Positions 8,457-17,912 of a stretch of DNA of 39,812 nucleotides are shown here, one piece after another (the first letter of the stretch is position 1; each line of letters opens with the position of its first letter). The DNA is from Flavobacteriia bacterium (GTDB lineage Bacteria > Bacteroidota > Bacteroidia > Flavobacteriales_D > Crocinitomicaceae). Location of the stretch: assembly GCA_016178305.1 (NCBI GenBank), contig JACOTM010000041.1, forward strand, positions 1 through 39,812. Direction: 5' to 3'. Both the position numbers and the translations under genes were made by a program. The notes beneath the pieces are model-generated. The model was not told where the DNA came from. It saw nothing but the letters and a program-made list of their open reading frames with translations, and searched no databases.

Positions 8457-9431
8457 ATGAAAAAAATAATTTTTGGAATTAGCTTACTGGGATTAACAAC
8501 AATTAGTTATTCTCAACAAATACCACAATATAGTCAATATTTGAGAAATCAATTCATGGTAAATCCTGCAGCTGCGGGGGTTTATAATTTTACAGATATT
8601 ACACTTTCAGGTAGATCACAGTGGACAGGTTTTGATAATGCACCTATGACATCTTATATGTCTATTTGTGCGCCTATTTCAAAAAATGCAAGAATTAGGT
8701 ATAATCCAGGAATTCGTACAGGAAGTGGTTTAGTTCAAAATCCTGAGATTCCAACGGGGAAACTCAAACATGCAATTGGAGGACAAATGTTAGTGGATCA
8801 ATATGGAGCATTTAGAAAAATTCAATTTGCAGGTACCTATGCGTTACATATTCCATTGTCTGAAAAAGTAATGATGTCTTTTGGGGCGCGCGTGGGTCTT
8901 TCAAATAATTCATTTATTCAAAGTCGTGCAATTGTATTAGATCCGACATTAGATAAAACATATATTAACTATACAATGAATCAGTCAAATACGAATATTT
9001 TAGATTTAGGGACAGGTTTGTATATTTATTCTAAAAGATTATTTTTTGGAGTAGCAGCAGATCAATTGACTAAAAACATGGTTAATTTTGGTTCTGGTAC
9101 TGCAAGTTTTGATCCTCAAATTTATTTAAATGCAATGGGAGGAATAAAATTAAAAGTGAATGAAAATTTTACAGTTACACCTGCGTTCATAGTTAAATAT
9201 ATGTCTCCAGCACCTGTATCCATTGAGGGTACGTTACAGTTTGAGTATAAGGAGGCTATGTGGGCAGGAATATCTTATAGAAATACGGATGCTATTATTG
9301 CAATGATAGGTATTAATATTAATAAAAAACTTAAATTTGGCTATTCTTACGATTATTCAGTTTCTAGATTTAATAAATACAGTTCTGGAGGACATGAATT
9401 AGTTTTAGGGATAATGATAGGAAGAAATTAA
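8457..9431 (+). CDS. PorP/SprF family type IX secretion-associated outer membrane protein
   Basis: This 324-residue protein has a signal peptide (MKKIIFGISLLGLTTISYSQ) and the family hallmark directly after it: QIPQYSQYLRNQFMVNPAAAG, followed by GRSQWTGFDNAP. The rest has amphipathic strands and alternating glycine and aromatic residues, as expected for an outer-membrane beta-barrel, and it ends in short strand-like segments (GYSYDYSVS, HELVLGIMIGRN). The family is known to help export or anchor SprB-like adhesins carrying the gliding-motility C-terminal domain. It lies 17 bp after such an adhesin and 14 bp before an OmpA protein. It is probably the dedicated partner of the adhesin encoded at 3508-8439. 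Confidence 0.94.
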   Translation: MKKIIFGISLLGLTTISYSQQIPQYSQYLRNQFMVNPAAAGVYNFTDITLSGRSQWTGFDNAPMTSYMSICAPISKNARIRYNPGIRTGSGLVQNPEIPTGKLKHAIGGQMLVDQYGAFRKIQFAGTYALHIPLSEKVMMSFGARVGLSNNSFIQSRAIVLDPTLDKTYINYTMNQSNTNILDLGTGLYIYSKRLFFGVAADQLTKNMVNFGSGTASFDPQIYLNAMGGIKLKVNENFTVTPAFIVKYMSPAPVSIEGTLQFEYKEAMWAGISYRNTDAIIAMIGININKKLKFGYSYDYSVSRFNKYSSGGHELVLGIMIGRN

Positions 9432-9445
9432 GAAAAAAATAACTT

Positions 9446-11245
9446 ATGAAAAAACAACTACTACTGTTAAATCTTTTGCTTGGTATTGGTGTAAATGTAA
9501 ATGCTCAGTTTTATGATGTAACTGAACCTCAAAAATTGAAAGGAGAAGTAAATACTGAAGCGGATGAAAATATGCCTATTTTTTCAAAAGATAGCTCAGT
9601 ATTATATTTTACGAGATCTTTTGACCCAGAAAATAAAGGGAAGGAAAATGATCAAGATATCTGGATAAGTATTAAAGATTCAGATGGAAATTATATGAAT
9701 TGTGAAAAATTAGGAACTATCAATAACAAATTAAAAAATTCAGTTTTTGGTATTAGTGCTGATGGGAATACAATTTATGTTATTGATGCTTATGAAGGAA
9801 AGAAAGATTTAAAAAAAGGATGTGCTAAGTCCACGAAAAAAGGGAAGAAATGGTCGAAACCAGAGCATGTTGAAATCCCAACTTTAGATATTGAAGGCGA
9901 TTTTTATGGATTTCACGTAAACGAAGCTGAAAATATTATTATTATTTCATATAAAGGCCCAAATTCATTAGGAGAAGAAGATTTATACGTTAGTAAAAAA
10001 GAAGGTGAAAATTGGGGAGCTCCTATTCATTTAGGGAATACGATTAATACATCAGGGTTTGAAATTAGTCCATTTTTGTCTAAAAGTACAGATACACTTT
10101 ATTTTTCAAGTACTGGTTTAGGTGGGCAAGGAGATGCTGATATATTTTTTAGTGTGAGAAAAGATGATTCTTGGATAAATTGGTCAACACCTAAAAACTT
10201 AGGAACAAAGATTAATTCTCCCAAATTTGATGCTTATTTTAGTATTTCAGGTAATAATATCTTTTGGTCTAGTAATAAAGCCGATACAGGTAAAGATGAA
10301 ATTTATTTTGCAAATAAAATTCCTACTCCTCCACTGAAAGGTGAAGCTGTAGGCGTTGATGTTACAATATATCAAGGAGCAGATGGAAAAATAGACTTAA
10401 CACCTTTGGAGGGTGTAGCACCTTATACTTTTAAATGGTCAAATGGTTCAGAGACTGAAGATGTTGAAGGATTAGTAAAAGGGGATTATTCAGTTGTAAT
10501 AACTGATGCAATGGGACAGACTAAAGAATTGTTAGTAACAATTAATGAACCGCCATTAAAAACAGGTGACAATATTTCTGAAATATTAAATCCAGAAGTA
10601 ATAGTTTATTTTGATTTAGGTAGTTGGGCAATTCGCCCTGATGCAGCTTCTGAATTAGATCGAATAGTTGCTTTTATGAATGAACATCCAAATATTGTAG
10701 TTGAATTAGGTTCTCATACCGATTGTAGAAGTACAGAAATTTTTAATTTACGTTTATCTCAAAATAGGGCAGCTGCTTCAGCAGCATACATAAAAGCTAG
10801 GATTAAAAATCCAAACAGAATTTATGGAAAAGGTTATGGTGAAACTAAATTAAAAACAGATTGTCCATGTGAAGGTGATGTTTTACCGAATTGTTCTGAA
10901 GCCGATCATCAAAAAAATAGAAGAACGGAGTTTATTATTATTTCAAATGATGTCGCCAAAATACCAAAAGCGGATAAAATTACGCCTAAAATTATAGATT
11001 ACAAATTACATCCAAGTTTAAAAGGTCAAGTTGAATCTAAAGGGAGTACTTTTGTGCCGGCTCCAATTGCAGAGTTAACACCTGCTCAAAAGAAAAATAT
11101 TGAAAATGGATTCTATATCGTTCAAAAAGGTGAAACTTTGTTTAGAGTTCATAAATATACTGGTATAGCTGTAGAGGAGTTGAAAAGATTAAATAACATG
11201 ACAAACAATGAAGTTCATGTAGGTCAAAAAATTATTCTTAAATAA
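9446..11245 (+). CDS. OmpA-family envelope protein with beta-propeller, SprB-like repeat and C-terminal LysM
   Basis: The 599 residues comprise a signal peptide (1-21), then PD40/WD40-like propeller segments at about 35-290 (ENMPIFSKDSSVLYFTRS, LYFSSTGLGGQGDADIFFS). An SprB-like beta module follows at about 300-365 (GVAPYTFKWSNGSETEDVEG, GDYSVVITDAMGQ). The OmpA peptidoglycan-binding domain is at about 382-500 (VYFDLGSWAIRPDAASELD, ELGSHTDCRSTE, LSQNRAAAS, NRRTEFIII), and a LysM at about 555-599 has IVQKGETLFRVHKYTG and LNNMTNNEVHVGQKIIL. The propeller-OmpA part resembles PorE-type T9SS components that link the outer-membrane machine to peptidoglycan. The added LysM gives a second peptidoglycan-binding module, which is less common. 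It is the last gene of the adhesin operon, and a strong terminator follows. Confidence 0.9.
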   Translation: MKKQLLLLNLLLGIGVNVNAQFYDVTEPQKLKGEVNTEADENMPIFSKDSSVLYFTRSFDPENKGKENDQDIWISIKDSDGNYMNCEKLGTINNKLKNSVFGISADGNTIYVIDAYEGKKDLKKGCAKSTKKGKKWSKPEHVEIPTLDIEGDFYGFHVNEAENIIIISYKGPNSLGEEDLYVSKKEGENWGAPIHLGNTINTSGFEISPFLSKSTDTLYFSSTGLGGQGDADIFFSVRKDDSWINWSTPKNLGTKINSPKFDAYFSISGNNIFWSSNKADTGKDEIYFANKIPTPPLKGEAVGVDVTIYQGADGKIDLTPLEGVAPYTFKWSNGSETEDVEGLVKGDYSVVITDAMGQTKELLVTINEPPLKTGDNISEILNPEVIVYFDLGSWAIRPDAASELDRIVAFMNEHPNIVVELGSHTDCRSTEIFNLRLSQNRAAASAAYIKARIKNPNRIYGKGYGETKLKTDCPCEGDVLPNCSEADHQKNRRTEFIIISNDVAKIPKADKITPKIIDYKLHPSLKGQVESKGSTFVPAPIAELTPAQKKNIENGFYIVQKGETLFRVHKYTGIAVEELKRLNNMTNNEVHVGQKIILK

Positions 11246-11275
11246 TAAAATCAACTATTCATTTATGAGTTATTT

Positions 11276-11307
11276 AAAGGTCTTTGAAATATTCAAAGGC
11301 CTTTTTT
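11276..11307 (+). terminator. Rho-independent terminator of the adhesin operon
   Basis: A 13-bp stem pairs 11276-11288 with 11292-11304, with one G-T pair and a 3-nt loop (ATA). The T-run reaches 11307. It lies 30 bp after the OmpA stop and just before the ribF promoter element. Confidence 0.88.
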
Positions 11308-11319
11308 AATTTTATATAC

Positions 11320-11327
11320 TACTTTTG
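11320..11327 (+). promoter_or_regulatory. Likely -7 element of the ribF promoter
   Basis: TACTTTTG fits the Bacteroidota TAnnTTTG element and lies 14 bp before the ribF ATG, just after the upstream terminator. No TTG is present 19 bp upstream, so only half the consensus is met. Confidence 0.5.
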
Positions 11328-11341
11328 TAGAAAGAAATTGA

Positions 11342-12283
11342 ATGAAAATATTTCAAAATATTGATGATGCAACTCAGATTCAAAATCCAGTATTAACTAT
11401 TGGAACTTTTGATGGTGTGCATTTAGGTCATCAAAAAATATTACATAGATTAAATGAAGAAGCATTAAACATTAATGGGGAATCAGTCTTGTTTACGTTT
11501 TATCCGCACCCAAGAATGGTCTTAAATCCAACAAATCATGGGTTAAAACTTTTGCAAACACATGAAGAGAAAATTGAGAAATTAAGAAATTATAACCTCC
11601 AAAATTTAATATTATTTCCTTTTACTAAAGAATTTTCAGAATTATCAGCGGAAGAATTTGTAAAAAAATATTTGGTAGATATTTTAAAAATAAAAACATT
11701 AATTATAGGATATGATCATCAATTTGGAAAAAATCGTGAAGGAAATATTGAATTTTTAAAAAAGATTTCATCAAAATATAATTTTAATGTTATTGAAATT
11801 CCAGCCCATGATATTGATGAAGTAAATATCAGTTCAACAAAAATTAGAGAGGCTTTATTAAAAGGGGATATTGAAGTAGCGAATAGTTATTTAAATGATT
11901 CTTATGAAATTAAGGGAATTGTTGTTGAAGGTCGTAAATTAGGGAGAACTATCGGTTTTCCAACGGCAAATATTGAAATAAAAGAAGATGAAAAGTTACT
12001 GCCTTGTTTAGGGGTCTATTTTGTATCAATATTAGTTGAAGGAAGTAGTCAGTTTGGGATGCTTAATATTGGAAATAATCCTACAATTTCAGAAAACTTA
12101 AAAACTTCAATTGAAGTTCATATCTTCGATTTTAATGAAGATTTATACAATAAAAGTTTAACAATTCAGTTTATTCATAGAATAAGAAATGAAATAAAAT
12201 TTAATTCTTTGGAAGACTTAATTAATCAATTAAAAAAAGATGAAGCTGTTTGTCGTAATTATTTATCTATTTCAAATCTATAA
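11342..12283 (+). CDS. ribF: Bifunctional riboflavin kinase / FAD synthetase
   Basis: This 313-residue protein is full length for the family. RibF phosphorylates riboflavin to FMN and adenylates it to FAD in the cytoplasm. The N-terminal nucleotidyltransferase domain shows TIGTFDGVHLGHQKIL (about 20-35), FTFYPHPRMVLNP, IGYDHQFGKNREG and the ISSTKIRE motif. The C-terminal flavokinase domain starts near residue 187 and shows GRTIGFPTANIE (about 201-212) and MLNIGNNPT. The start follows a TAnnTTTG element by 14 bp. Its last 44 bp overlap the next gene in another frame. Confidence 0.96.
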   Translation: MKIFQNIDDATQIQNPVLTIGTFDGVHLGHQKILHRLNEEALNINGESVLFTFYPHPRMVLNPTNHGLKLLQTHEEKIEKLRNYNLQNLILFPFTKEFSELSAEEFVKKYLVDILKIKTLIIGYDHQFGKNREGNIEFLKKISSKYNFNVIEIPAHDIDEVNISSTKIREALLKGDIEVANSYLNDSYEIKGIVVEGRKLGRTIGFPTANIEIKEDEKLLPCLGVYFVSILVEGSSQFGMLNIGNNPTISENLKTSIEVHIFDFNEDLYNKSLTIQFIHRIRNEIKFNSLEDLINQLKKDEAVCRNYLSISNL

Positions 12284-12812
12284 TTTTTTTGGACAGTCAA
12301 ATTTCAAGATTTATTCTTGGGAAGAAGCAAAAAAATTAGGAATTGATACGGTGTATGGAATTAGTTTCGAGAAGCAAAAATTAGATTCTTTGCCTATCGA
12401 CTTATTTAAATTTACACAATTAAAAACTTTAAATTTAGGGAAAAATAAATTACAACACTTGCCAAAGTTAATGGTTAATTTTAAAAATTTAGAAGAATTA
12501 AATCTTGAAAAAAATAATTTTGATATTTTTCCAATAGAAATTTTACAGATCACTACATTAAAGATATTAATAATTAATAGAAACAATTTTTCAACATTAC
12601 CTGATTCTATTGATTTGTTACAAAGCTTAGAATTTTTAGATATTTATGCGACTCCTATTATGAATTTTCCTGAAAATATCATGAATTTGAAATCACTTAA
12701 AAAAATTGACGCAAGGGGGATTTCACATAGCAATAATTTTCAAACCAATTGGAAAGATAGATTGTATTGGGTGCATATAATTTTTGATCTTCCATGTAAT
12801 TGTGCCGATTAA
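12240..12812 (+). CDS. Exported leucine-rich repeat protein
   Basis: This 190-residue protein has a signal peptide (MKLFVVIIYLFQIYNFFGQ) and four to five leucine-rich repeats of about 23 residues, such as LKTLNLGKNKLQHLP, LEELNLEKNNFDIFP, LKILIINRNNFSTLP and LEFLDIYATPIMNFP. It ends in a Cys-containing tail (CNCAD). The first 44 bp, which encode most of the signal peptide, overlap the ribF 3' end in another frame. A later start would remove the signal peptide, so the early ATG is preferred. An AT-only 8-bp inverted pair (12809-12816, 12826-12833) overlaps the stop. Such proteins usually bind other proteins; the target is unknown. Confidence 0.82.
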   Translation: MKLFVVIIYLFQIYNFFGQSNFKIYSWEEAKKLGIDTVYGISFEKQKLDSLPIDLFKFTQLKTLNLGKNKLQHLPKLMVNFKNLEELNLEKNNFDIFPIEILQITTLKILIINRNNFSTLPDSIDLLQSLEFLDIYATPIMNFPENIMNLKSLKKIDARGISHSNNFQTNWKDRLYWVHIIFDLPCNCAD

Positions 12813-12900
12813 AAATTGAACGTCTATTTTTAAGGTGTTGTTTGAGATTAAACTAAGATAATCAACAGAAATATTAATTATCTTTACAAACAAAAAAATA

Positions 12901-14364
12901 ATGCAGCAATCATTTAAATTTAATTTTTTACTTTTCTTTACTTTTTTTTTCCTTCTAACTAGTTCAAATAGAGTTGTAAAACTTCAACAAAAAGACGGTG
13001 AACTATTTGTGAATCTGTTGAAAAAAAAAGAGGGAATTTTAAATATTCATACTTCAAATGATTCAATAAACATTTTTTTTGATCAGTTATTGACAAAAAT
13101 AAATGAGCCTAAATCGATGATTGAATTGTATAAGTTATTTGGGGCTGTTGTTACTAAAATTGAATGTGGACATACTTCCTTATTTCCTTCTAAAAATGTA
13201 TTGAAAGAATGGGTAATGTTGCGAAAATCTTTACCAATTGATTATGTCTTAATTGGAAATAAACTTTTTGTAAAAGAAATAGAAAAGGATGACGAAAAAA
13301 TAGTGAATTTAGGAAAGTCGAAGGCTCAAATAAGAAAAATACCCAAAAATTCTGAATTGATTTCAATAGATGGACAATCTGTTTCGGAGATGATGTGTAA
13401 AATTGGAGAAATAATTTCATCTGATGAAAACGGAAAAGAATTTAAGTATTTTCAAGCTTCACAGTTGTTTGAGTTTTATAGAAATATTTCATTTGATTTG
13501 AAAGACTCCGTAGAAGTTGTGTACTCCGAAAAAAAAGATACCTCTAAGATATATTTATATACTGGTATTGCTCCTGTAAAATCAATTAATAAACGGTTAA
13601 AAGATTATACCAATTTAGTAAAAAAACAGCAAAAAGATATTGGGAAATTTTCAATATTAAAAAATAAATATGCCCATTTTAAATTCATTTCATTTAAAGA
13701 TTGTCGGGGTAAAAAATATGAAGAATTTTTAGAAAAATCATTTAAAGAAATTGAAAAGAAAAAAATAAAAAAACTGATAGTCGATCTTCGAGGGAACAAT
13801 GGCGGGCAAATGCAATTTTCATTTATGCGTTATTTATTAGGACCTAAAGTATATTTAGGAAAATATGTTGTTAATAAGCCTTTTGTTCGATTTGATAATA
13901 AAGGAATAGCAAAGCACAATGAAGAATTTAGAAATCATAAAAAATTAAGTAAACAACAAGCGAAAATATTAAAGAAGCAAAGTAGTTTTGAAGGTAAAAT
14001 ATTTACATCAGATGTAGATAAAAAACTGATTTTTAAAGGAGATATAATCGTGATAACTGATGAAGGCACATTTTCTGCGGCATCTATATTAGCATGTCAT
14101 TTGAAAACTTTAGCGAAAGCTAAAATTGTAGGACATACTGCAGGTGGGAGTTTTTATAAAGGCAATGCGGGGACTTTAAGTGTGATATTGCCTTATACAA
14201 AATTTGTATTAACTGTAAATCCAAATACATTTTGGTCCAATTTAATTGACTCAAAAGAACCTTGTAAAATTAAAGAACCCGATTTAATTTTAGATCCAAT
14301 TTCACCGAAGCTTAATAAAAAAGATGAGTGGTATTTAAACAAAGCTTGTAAAGCATTTAAATAG
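12901..14364 (+). CDS. S41-family (tail-specific protease-like) peptidase, probably exported
   Basis: The product has 487 residues. The N-terminus is hydrophobic (FNFLLFFTFFFLLTSS), consistent with a signal peptide or anchor. The C-terminal half has the S41 core: KKLIVDLRGNNGGQ near residue 293, VITDEGTFSAASILA near 386 with the candidate nucleophile Ser in FSAAS, then KIVGHTAGGSFYKGNAGTLSVILP. Classical CtpA-type enzymes have Lys in the GxKTxG segment. Here it reads VGHTAGG, like a broad Bacteroidota S41 subgroup with a VGxxTGG form, so the exact mechanism is uncertain. A PDZ domain is not obvious, although residues 135-165 (GKSAQIRKIPKNSELISIDG) could be a degenerate one. The ATG follows an imperfect -7 element, TATCTTTA at 12879-12886. 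Confidence 0.85.
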   Translation: MQQSFKFNFLLFFTFFFLLTSSNRVVKLQQKDGELFVNLLKKKEGILNIHTSNDSINIFFDQLLTKINEPKSMIELYKLFGAVVTKIECGHTSLFPSKNVLKEWVMLRKSLPIDYVLIGNKLFVKEIEKDDEKIVNLGKSKAQIRKIPKNSELISIDGQSVSEMMCKIGEIISSDENGKEFKYFQASQLFEFYRNISFDLKDSVEVVYSEKKDTSKIYLYTGIAPVKSINKRLKDYTNLVKKQQKDIGKFSILKNKYAHFKFISFKDCRGKKYEEFLEKSFKEIEKKKIKKLIVDLRGNNGGQMQFSFMRYLLGPKVYLGKYVVNKPFVRFDNKGIAKHNEEFRNHKKLSKQQAKILKKQSSFEGKIFTSDVDKKLIFKGDIIVITDEGTFSAASILACHLKTLAKAKIVGHTAGGSFYKGNAGTLSVILPYTKFVLTVNPNTFWSNLIDSKEPCKIKEPDLILDPISPKLNKKDEWYLNKACKAFK

Positions 14365-14427
14365 GGCCTGCTGAAAACTATTATACTTTTGAAATACAAT
14401 TAATTGAATCCTTTCTATAATAATCAG

Positions 14428-14467
14428 GTGCAAGGTTTTTGCGACAAATACCTCAAAAACCTTGCAC
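14428..14467. repeat. 13-bp perfect inverted repeat with 14-nt loop
   Basis: GTGCAAGGTTTTT at 14428-14440 is the exact reverse complement of 14455-14467. The loop is 14441-14454. No T-run follows on the plus strand, so it is not a standard terminator there. It may be an RNA hairpin or the remnant of a small mobile repeat. Confidence 0.8.
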
Positions 14468-14772
14468 GTAATTTGTTAAACAAAATATCTTGCCGAAATT
14501 TTTTGCTTAAAAAAGCTCCTAAATCTGTTAAATATTGTCGAAAGTTTGTAAAAAATAGAAAAAAGAGCCGATTTATTAGTTTAAAAATAGTTTGAAGTAA
14601 ATCACTTTTTATAGGTGAAATGTACAAAATGCTTTTCAATTAAATTCGAAAAGCCTTCGTTGTGTCTTCTTGATTTAGCCCGCTAAACCTGCGAAAACAC
14701 GCCTTGTCCTTTCAAATTTAATTAATATCTGAGTGTAAAATATTAATCGAGGTTAATAACCAGAGTTCAAAT

Positions 14773-14810
14773 AAAAAAGAGTGTTAAAATTTAATCTAAC
14801 ACTCTTTTTT
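14773..14810. terminator. Bidirectional terminator between the S41 peptidase region and susD
   Basis: A perfect 14-bp stem (14773-14786 with 14797-14810) has a 10-nt loop. The stem starts with six A and ends with six T, so it can terminate on both strands. It lies 21 bp beyond the susD stop on the minus strand and is the first good terminator after the rightward peptidase gene. Confidence 0.88.
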
Positions 14811-14831
14811 ATTTACAAAAAATCAAATAGT

Positions 14832-16133
14832 TTAATTATCCCAAGTAACTGGTTTTGTAATTGGAATATAACTTGCATTTGCTCCATTTAAGTTTAATTC
14901 GCTTTGAGGAACAGGAAATCTTCTTGGAATAGGGGTTCCAGTATTTGATACTAGCGTTGGGAAATTTGTTCTTCTCCAATCTGTAAAAGTTTCATGTTCA
15001 AAAATTAATGCAATATACTTTTGATTAATAATATGTTCTAAAGTAATGTTTGCAGCCCCTGGATCTATGGCGTTTTGAGCGAGATAAGTATTAATATTTG
15101 TTTGACTTATCCCATCTCGTTGCAATGCTAAAGTAATTCCTTCGATATAATCATTATGAGCACTTGCAGCACCGCTAATTTGGAATTTACACTCAGCCTT
15201 AATGAAAGCTTGCTCAATTAATGAAGCAATTACATGTGGTTTATCCCCAAGAATATAAGTGTTATCATCAACATTAAAAGGTTGGTCATAAAGTGCATTT
15301 CTTGGGTCATTATAATTTGTTAATAATTCTGACATGCGTTTTCCAATTGTAATATCTGGCCAATCTTGAATAAATTGATACATTGGATTTGAAATTGCTC
15401 CACCAGGATAAGGAAATTTAGTATCTGCTGACAACCCATTATTAATGGCATTGAGTGCGTCTTGGTATTTAGAAGCATCTTTTTTAGCTAATCTTAAATT
15501 TGCTCTTGCTTCTAAAAAATAAGTGAATTCAATCCATTTATTGACATCTCCATTATAAATTAAGTCGTCATCTGAGGGTGTTTTTGCTCCTCCATCTGCT
15601 TGGCCTAAATCAGCTCGAGCTTGTTCCAATAAGTCAAAAACAGTGGCATATAATTTTTCTTGAGAATCATAAGCAGGTTGGATGTTATTAAACCCATTTA
15701 AAGCTTCAGAATATGGTGCTGAGTCCCAAAAATCTGCTAAAAACAAAACGGTATAAGCCTCTAAAGATTTAGAGATTCCGTTATAATGGTGATAGCCATT
15801 TTTAGTTGCCGTTTCTTTCAATTTTTTAATTTCCATTAGAATTTTAGTATAAATGTTTGATTCGTACATGTTTTCCACATCCGAGCCATTAAATTTATAT
15901 TGTTCTAAAACAGTCCATTGGCGTTCAACTCCTTTGATTTGCTGATTTAAAATTCCAGAAAATCGAGCAGCATCGCCACCAAAAGTATAACTAATTGCAG
16001 CTTCAATACCTGGTAAGATAACTTTAGGTTCAACTGAATTTGGATTATTTGGGTTTTCATTGACTTTCCCAAAATATTTTTTACAAGCTGTAATTGAAAC
16101 AGCAAGTACACAAAATAGAAGTAATTTTTTCAT
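14832..16133 (-). CDS. SusD/RagB-family outer membrane nutrient-binding lipoprotein
   Basis: This 433-residue protein has a lipoprotein signal with lipobox SITAC (Cys17), followed by the typical SusD_2-type start KVNENPNNPNSVEPKVILPG. Central segments (ARANLRLAKKDASKYQDAL, EAYTVLFLADFWDSAPYSEA) match the TPR-containing SusD fold. The end has FEHETFTDWRRTNFPTL and IPRRFPVPQSELNLN, both typical. SusD proteins cap the SusC channel at the cell surface and capture ligand. The partner susC lies 24 bp upstream but is broken, so the pair may not be functional. The substrate cannot be told; no degrading enzyme genes are adjacent. Confidence 0.94.
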   Translation of the reverse strand: MKKLLLFCVLAVSITACKKYFGKVNENPNNPNSVEPKVILPGIEAAISYTFGGDAARFSGILNQQIKGVERQWTVLEQYKFNGSDVENMYESNIYTKILMEIKKLKETATKNGYHHYNGISKSLEAYTVLFLADFWDSAPYSEALNGFNNIQPAYDSQEKLYATVFDLLEQARADLGQADGGAKTPSDDDLIYNGDVNKWIEFTYFLEARANLRLAKKDASKYQDALNAINNGLSADTKFPYPGGAISNPMYQFIQDWPDITIGKRMSELLTNYNDPRNALYDQPFNVDDNTYILGDKPHVIASLIEQAFIKAECKFQISGAASAHNDYIEGITLALQRDGISQTNINTYLAQNAIDPGAANITLEHIINQKYIALIFEHETFTDWRRTNFPTLVSNTGTPIPRRFPVPQSELNLNGANASYIPITKPVTWDN

Positions 16134-16157
16134 AATATTTACTTTATTCGAGTTTAA

Positions 16158-17912
16158 TTAAATTTTTATATTCAAACCAAATGTAACTGAACGTGTACTT
16201 GGCATGTTAAAATAGTCAAGTCCTTTTGCATTACTAGAAGAACCCGTTAAGCTAGTTTCAGGATCTACACCTGTGTATGGAGTAAATAGTAAAAGATTGT
16301 ACCCTGTAGCAAAAACACGCACTTCTTGAATTACTGGTTTATTGAATTTCTTCATTTTAAAAGTATAGGCAACAGTAATATTTCTCAATCTATATGCCGA
16401 TGCATTTTGAACAAAAGGAGCCGCCGCATTACCGAATCCACCACCATTTCCTGTGTACCAATTTTGGTCTAAAGCTACTGGAACATCATTTGTGTTTTCA
16501 CTAATGATTAAATTTCCTTCTGAATCATAATGACCTTTTACTCCTTCAAATACGGTTGATGCTTGTCCTAAATCATCTCTGTTTTCAGTGTTTTTAGACA
16601 TTCCGAAATAAGTTAAAGCACCTTGTGTACCGTTCCACATTTGTCCACCTACTTTCATATCAATTAAAAAAGACACCTCTAAGTTTTTATAACTGAAATT
16701 ATTCGTAATTCCAAGTATGAATTTTGGATTTGGATTTCCAATCACTTTATAATTAGGATTAGCCATTGGATAACCGTAATTGCCTACATCACTTGTATCA
16801 TCATTGATAACTAATTTTCCATCTGCCGTTTTAGCATAATCTCCACCATAAATTTGTCCAAATTGTTGCCCCGGAATATGGTATATTGCCGATCCATCAA
16901 AACCACCTACGAATAACTGATCTAATCCATCAGCTAATTTATCTACGATTGTTTTATATTTTGTAAAAGTTGTTCCAACATTCCATTCAAATTTCTCTTT
17001 TCTAATAGGAGTAAAATTTAAAACAGCATCGATACCATTTGTGTGTAATTGTCCACTGTTCATTAATATTTGTCCATAACCAGTAGTTCCTGAAACAGAA
17101 ACAGGTAAGATAGCATCTGTTGTTTTTCTGTGATAATATGCAAAATCAACTACAATTCTCTTTTTGAAAAAACTAATATTTGTTCCTATTTCTATATCTA
17201 ATGTTTTTTCTGGAGTCAAATTTGGATTACCTTGTGTATTACTTAATCCAAAGCTGGTTACACCAAAATAAGGAAATGAAACACCACCTGAAGGAGACCA
17301 TCCATCTGTAATGTTTTGTGAACCAGAAAGCTGTTCGTACGTTGTACTCGTATAATAAGATGAAGAAGGACCTTTAGATACTTGTGCAACAGATGTTCTA
17401 ATTTTTCCGAAATCTAAAAATTTCATTTTAGGCATTAACTCAGAAAAAATAAAACTTCCAGATACTGAAGGATAGAAAAATCCAATATCTTTTAATTTGT
17501 AATTTGCATTATTCGGGTCAATAAATCTTGAATCGTAATCTTGTCTACCTGTGAATGTTACATACAATAGAGATTTATACCCTAAATCAACACTTCCAAA
17601 AAATGAAAATGATTTGTATTTATCGATATAGTTTGCGGAATTAATATTGGTTGCAGCTCCTAGGTTTCCAAAATTGTCAAAAGCAAAACTTTTACCAATA
17701 GTATATAATTGATCTGAACTATAGCTGAAAGTATTCATTCCGACATTGTAAGATAGGTCTAATTTTTTATTTTTTGTCACAGCTCCACTACCAGATAAAG
17801 TGTAATAACAATCTAATTGCTTCACTAAATTTACCTCATTTGTTACTTTTCCTTGAGGATTTGCTCTTGATCCTACTGCAAATACTTGTTTTCTTTTATC
17901 TGAATAAGTATC
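16158..17912 (-). pseudogene. SusC/RagA TonB-dependent receptor, C-terminal part (second frame)
   Basis: This frame is open from just after a TGA at 17913-17915 down to the TAA at 16158. It encodes the outer-membrane barrel: YSDKRKQVFAVGSRANPQGK at its start, FFYPSVSGSFIFSELMP, NPNLTPEKTLDIEIGTN, TGYGQILMNSGQLHTNGID and SAYRLRNITVAYTFK, ending FGLNIKI. The first residues continue the protein of the N-terminal frame but are shifted. The only candidate start of its own is a GTG at 17825 inside the barrel, so independent expression is unlikely. The whole gene (16158-19312) would encode about 1050 residues. It lies 24 bp upstream of susD. Confidence 0.85.

Larger units (their letters stand above)
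14365..14831. other. 467-bp intergenic region without a convincing gene
   Basis: Short open frames exist on both strands (63 and 71 codons), but they lack a start context, a recognisable domain or sensible composition, and they overlap each other. Visible structure is a TAnnTTTG element (TACTTTTG, 14384-14391), a 13-bp inverted repeat (14428-14467), an 8-bp inverted pair ATTAATAT/ATATTAAT (14721-14728 and 14740-14747), and a strong terminator hairpin (14773-14810). It may be spacer, a decayed gene or small element, or an unannotated RNA. Confidence 0.5.

Noticed and set aside
14404-14639. Two overlapping short frames (63 codons plus, 71 codons minus)
   Set aside because: They overlap each other on opposite strands, have no recognisable domain or good start, and include the 13-bp inverted repeat.
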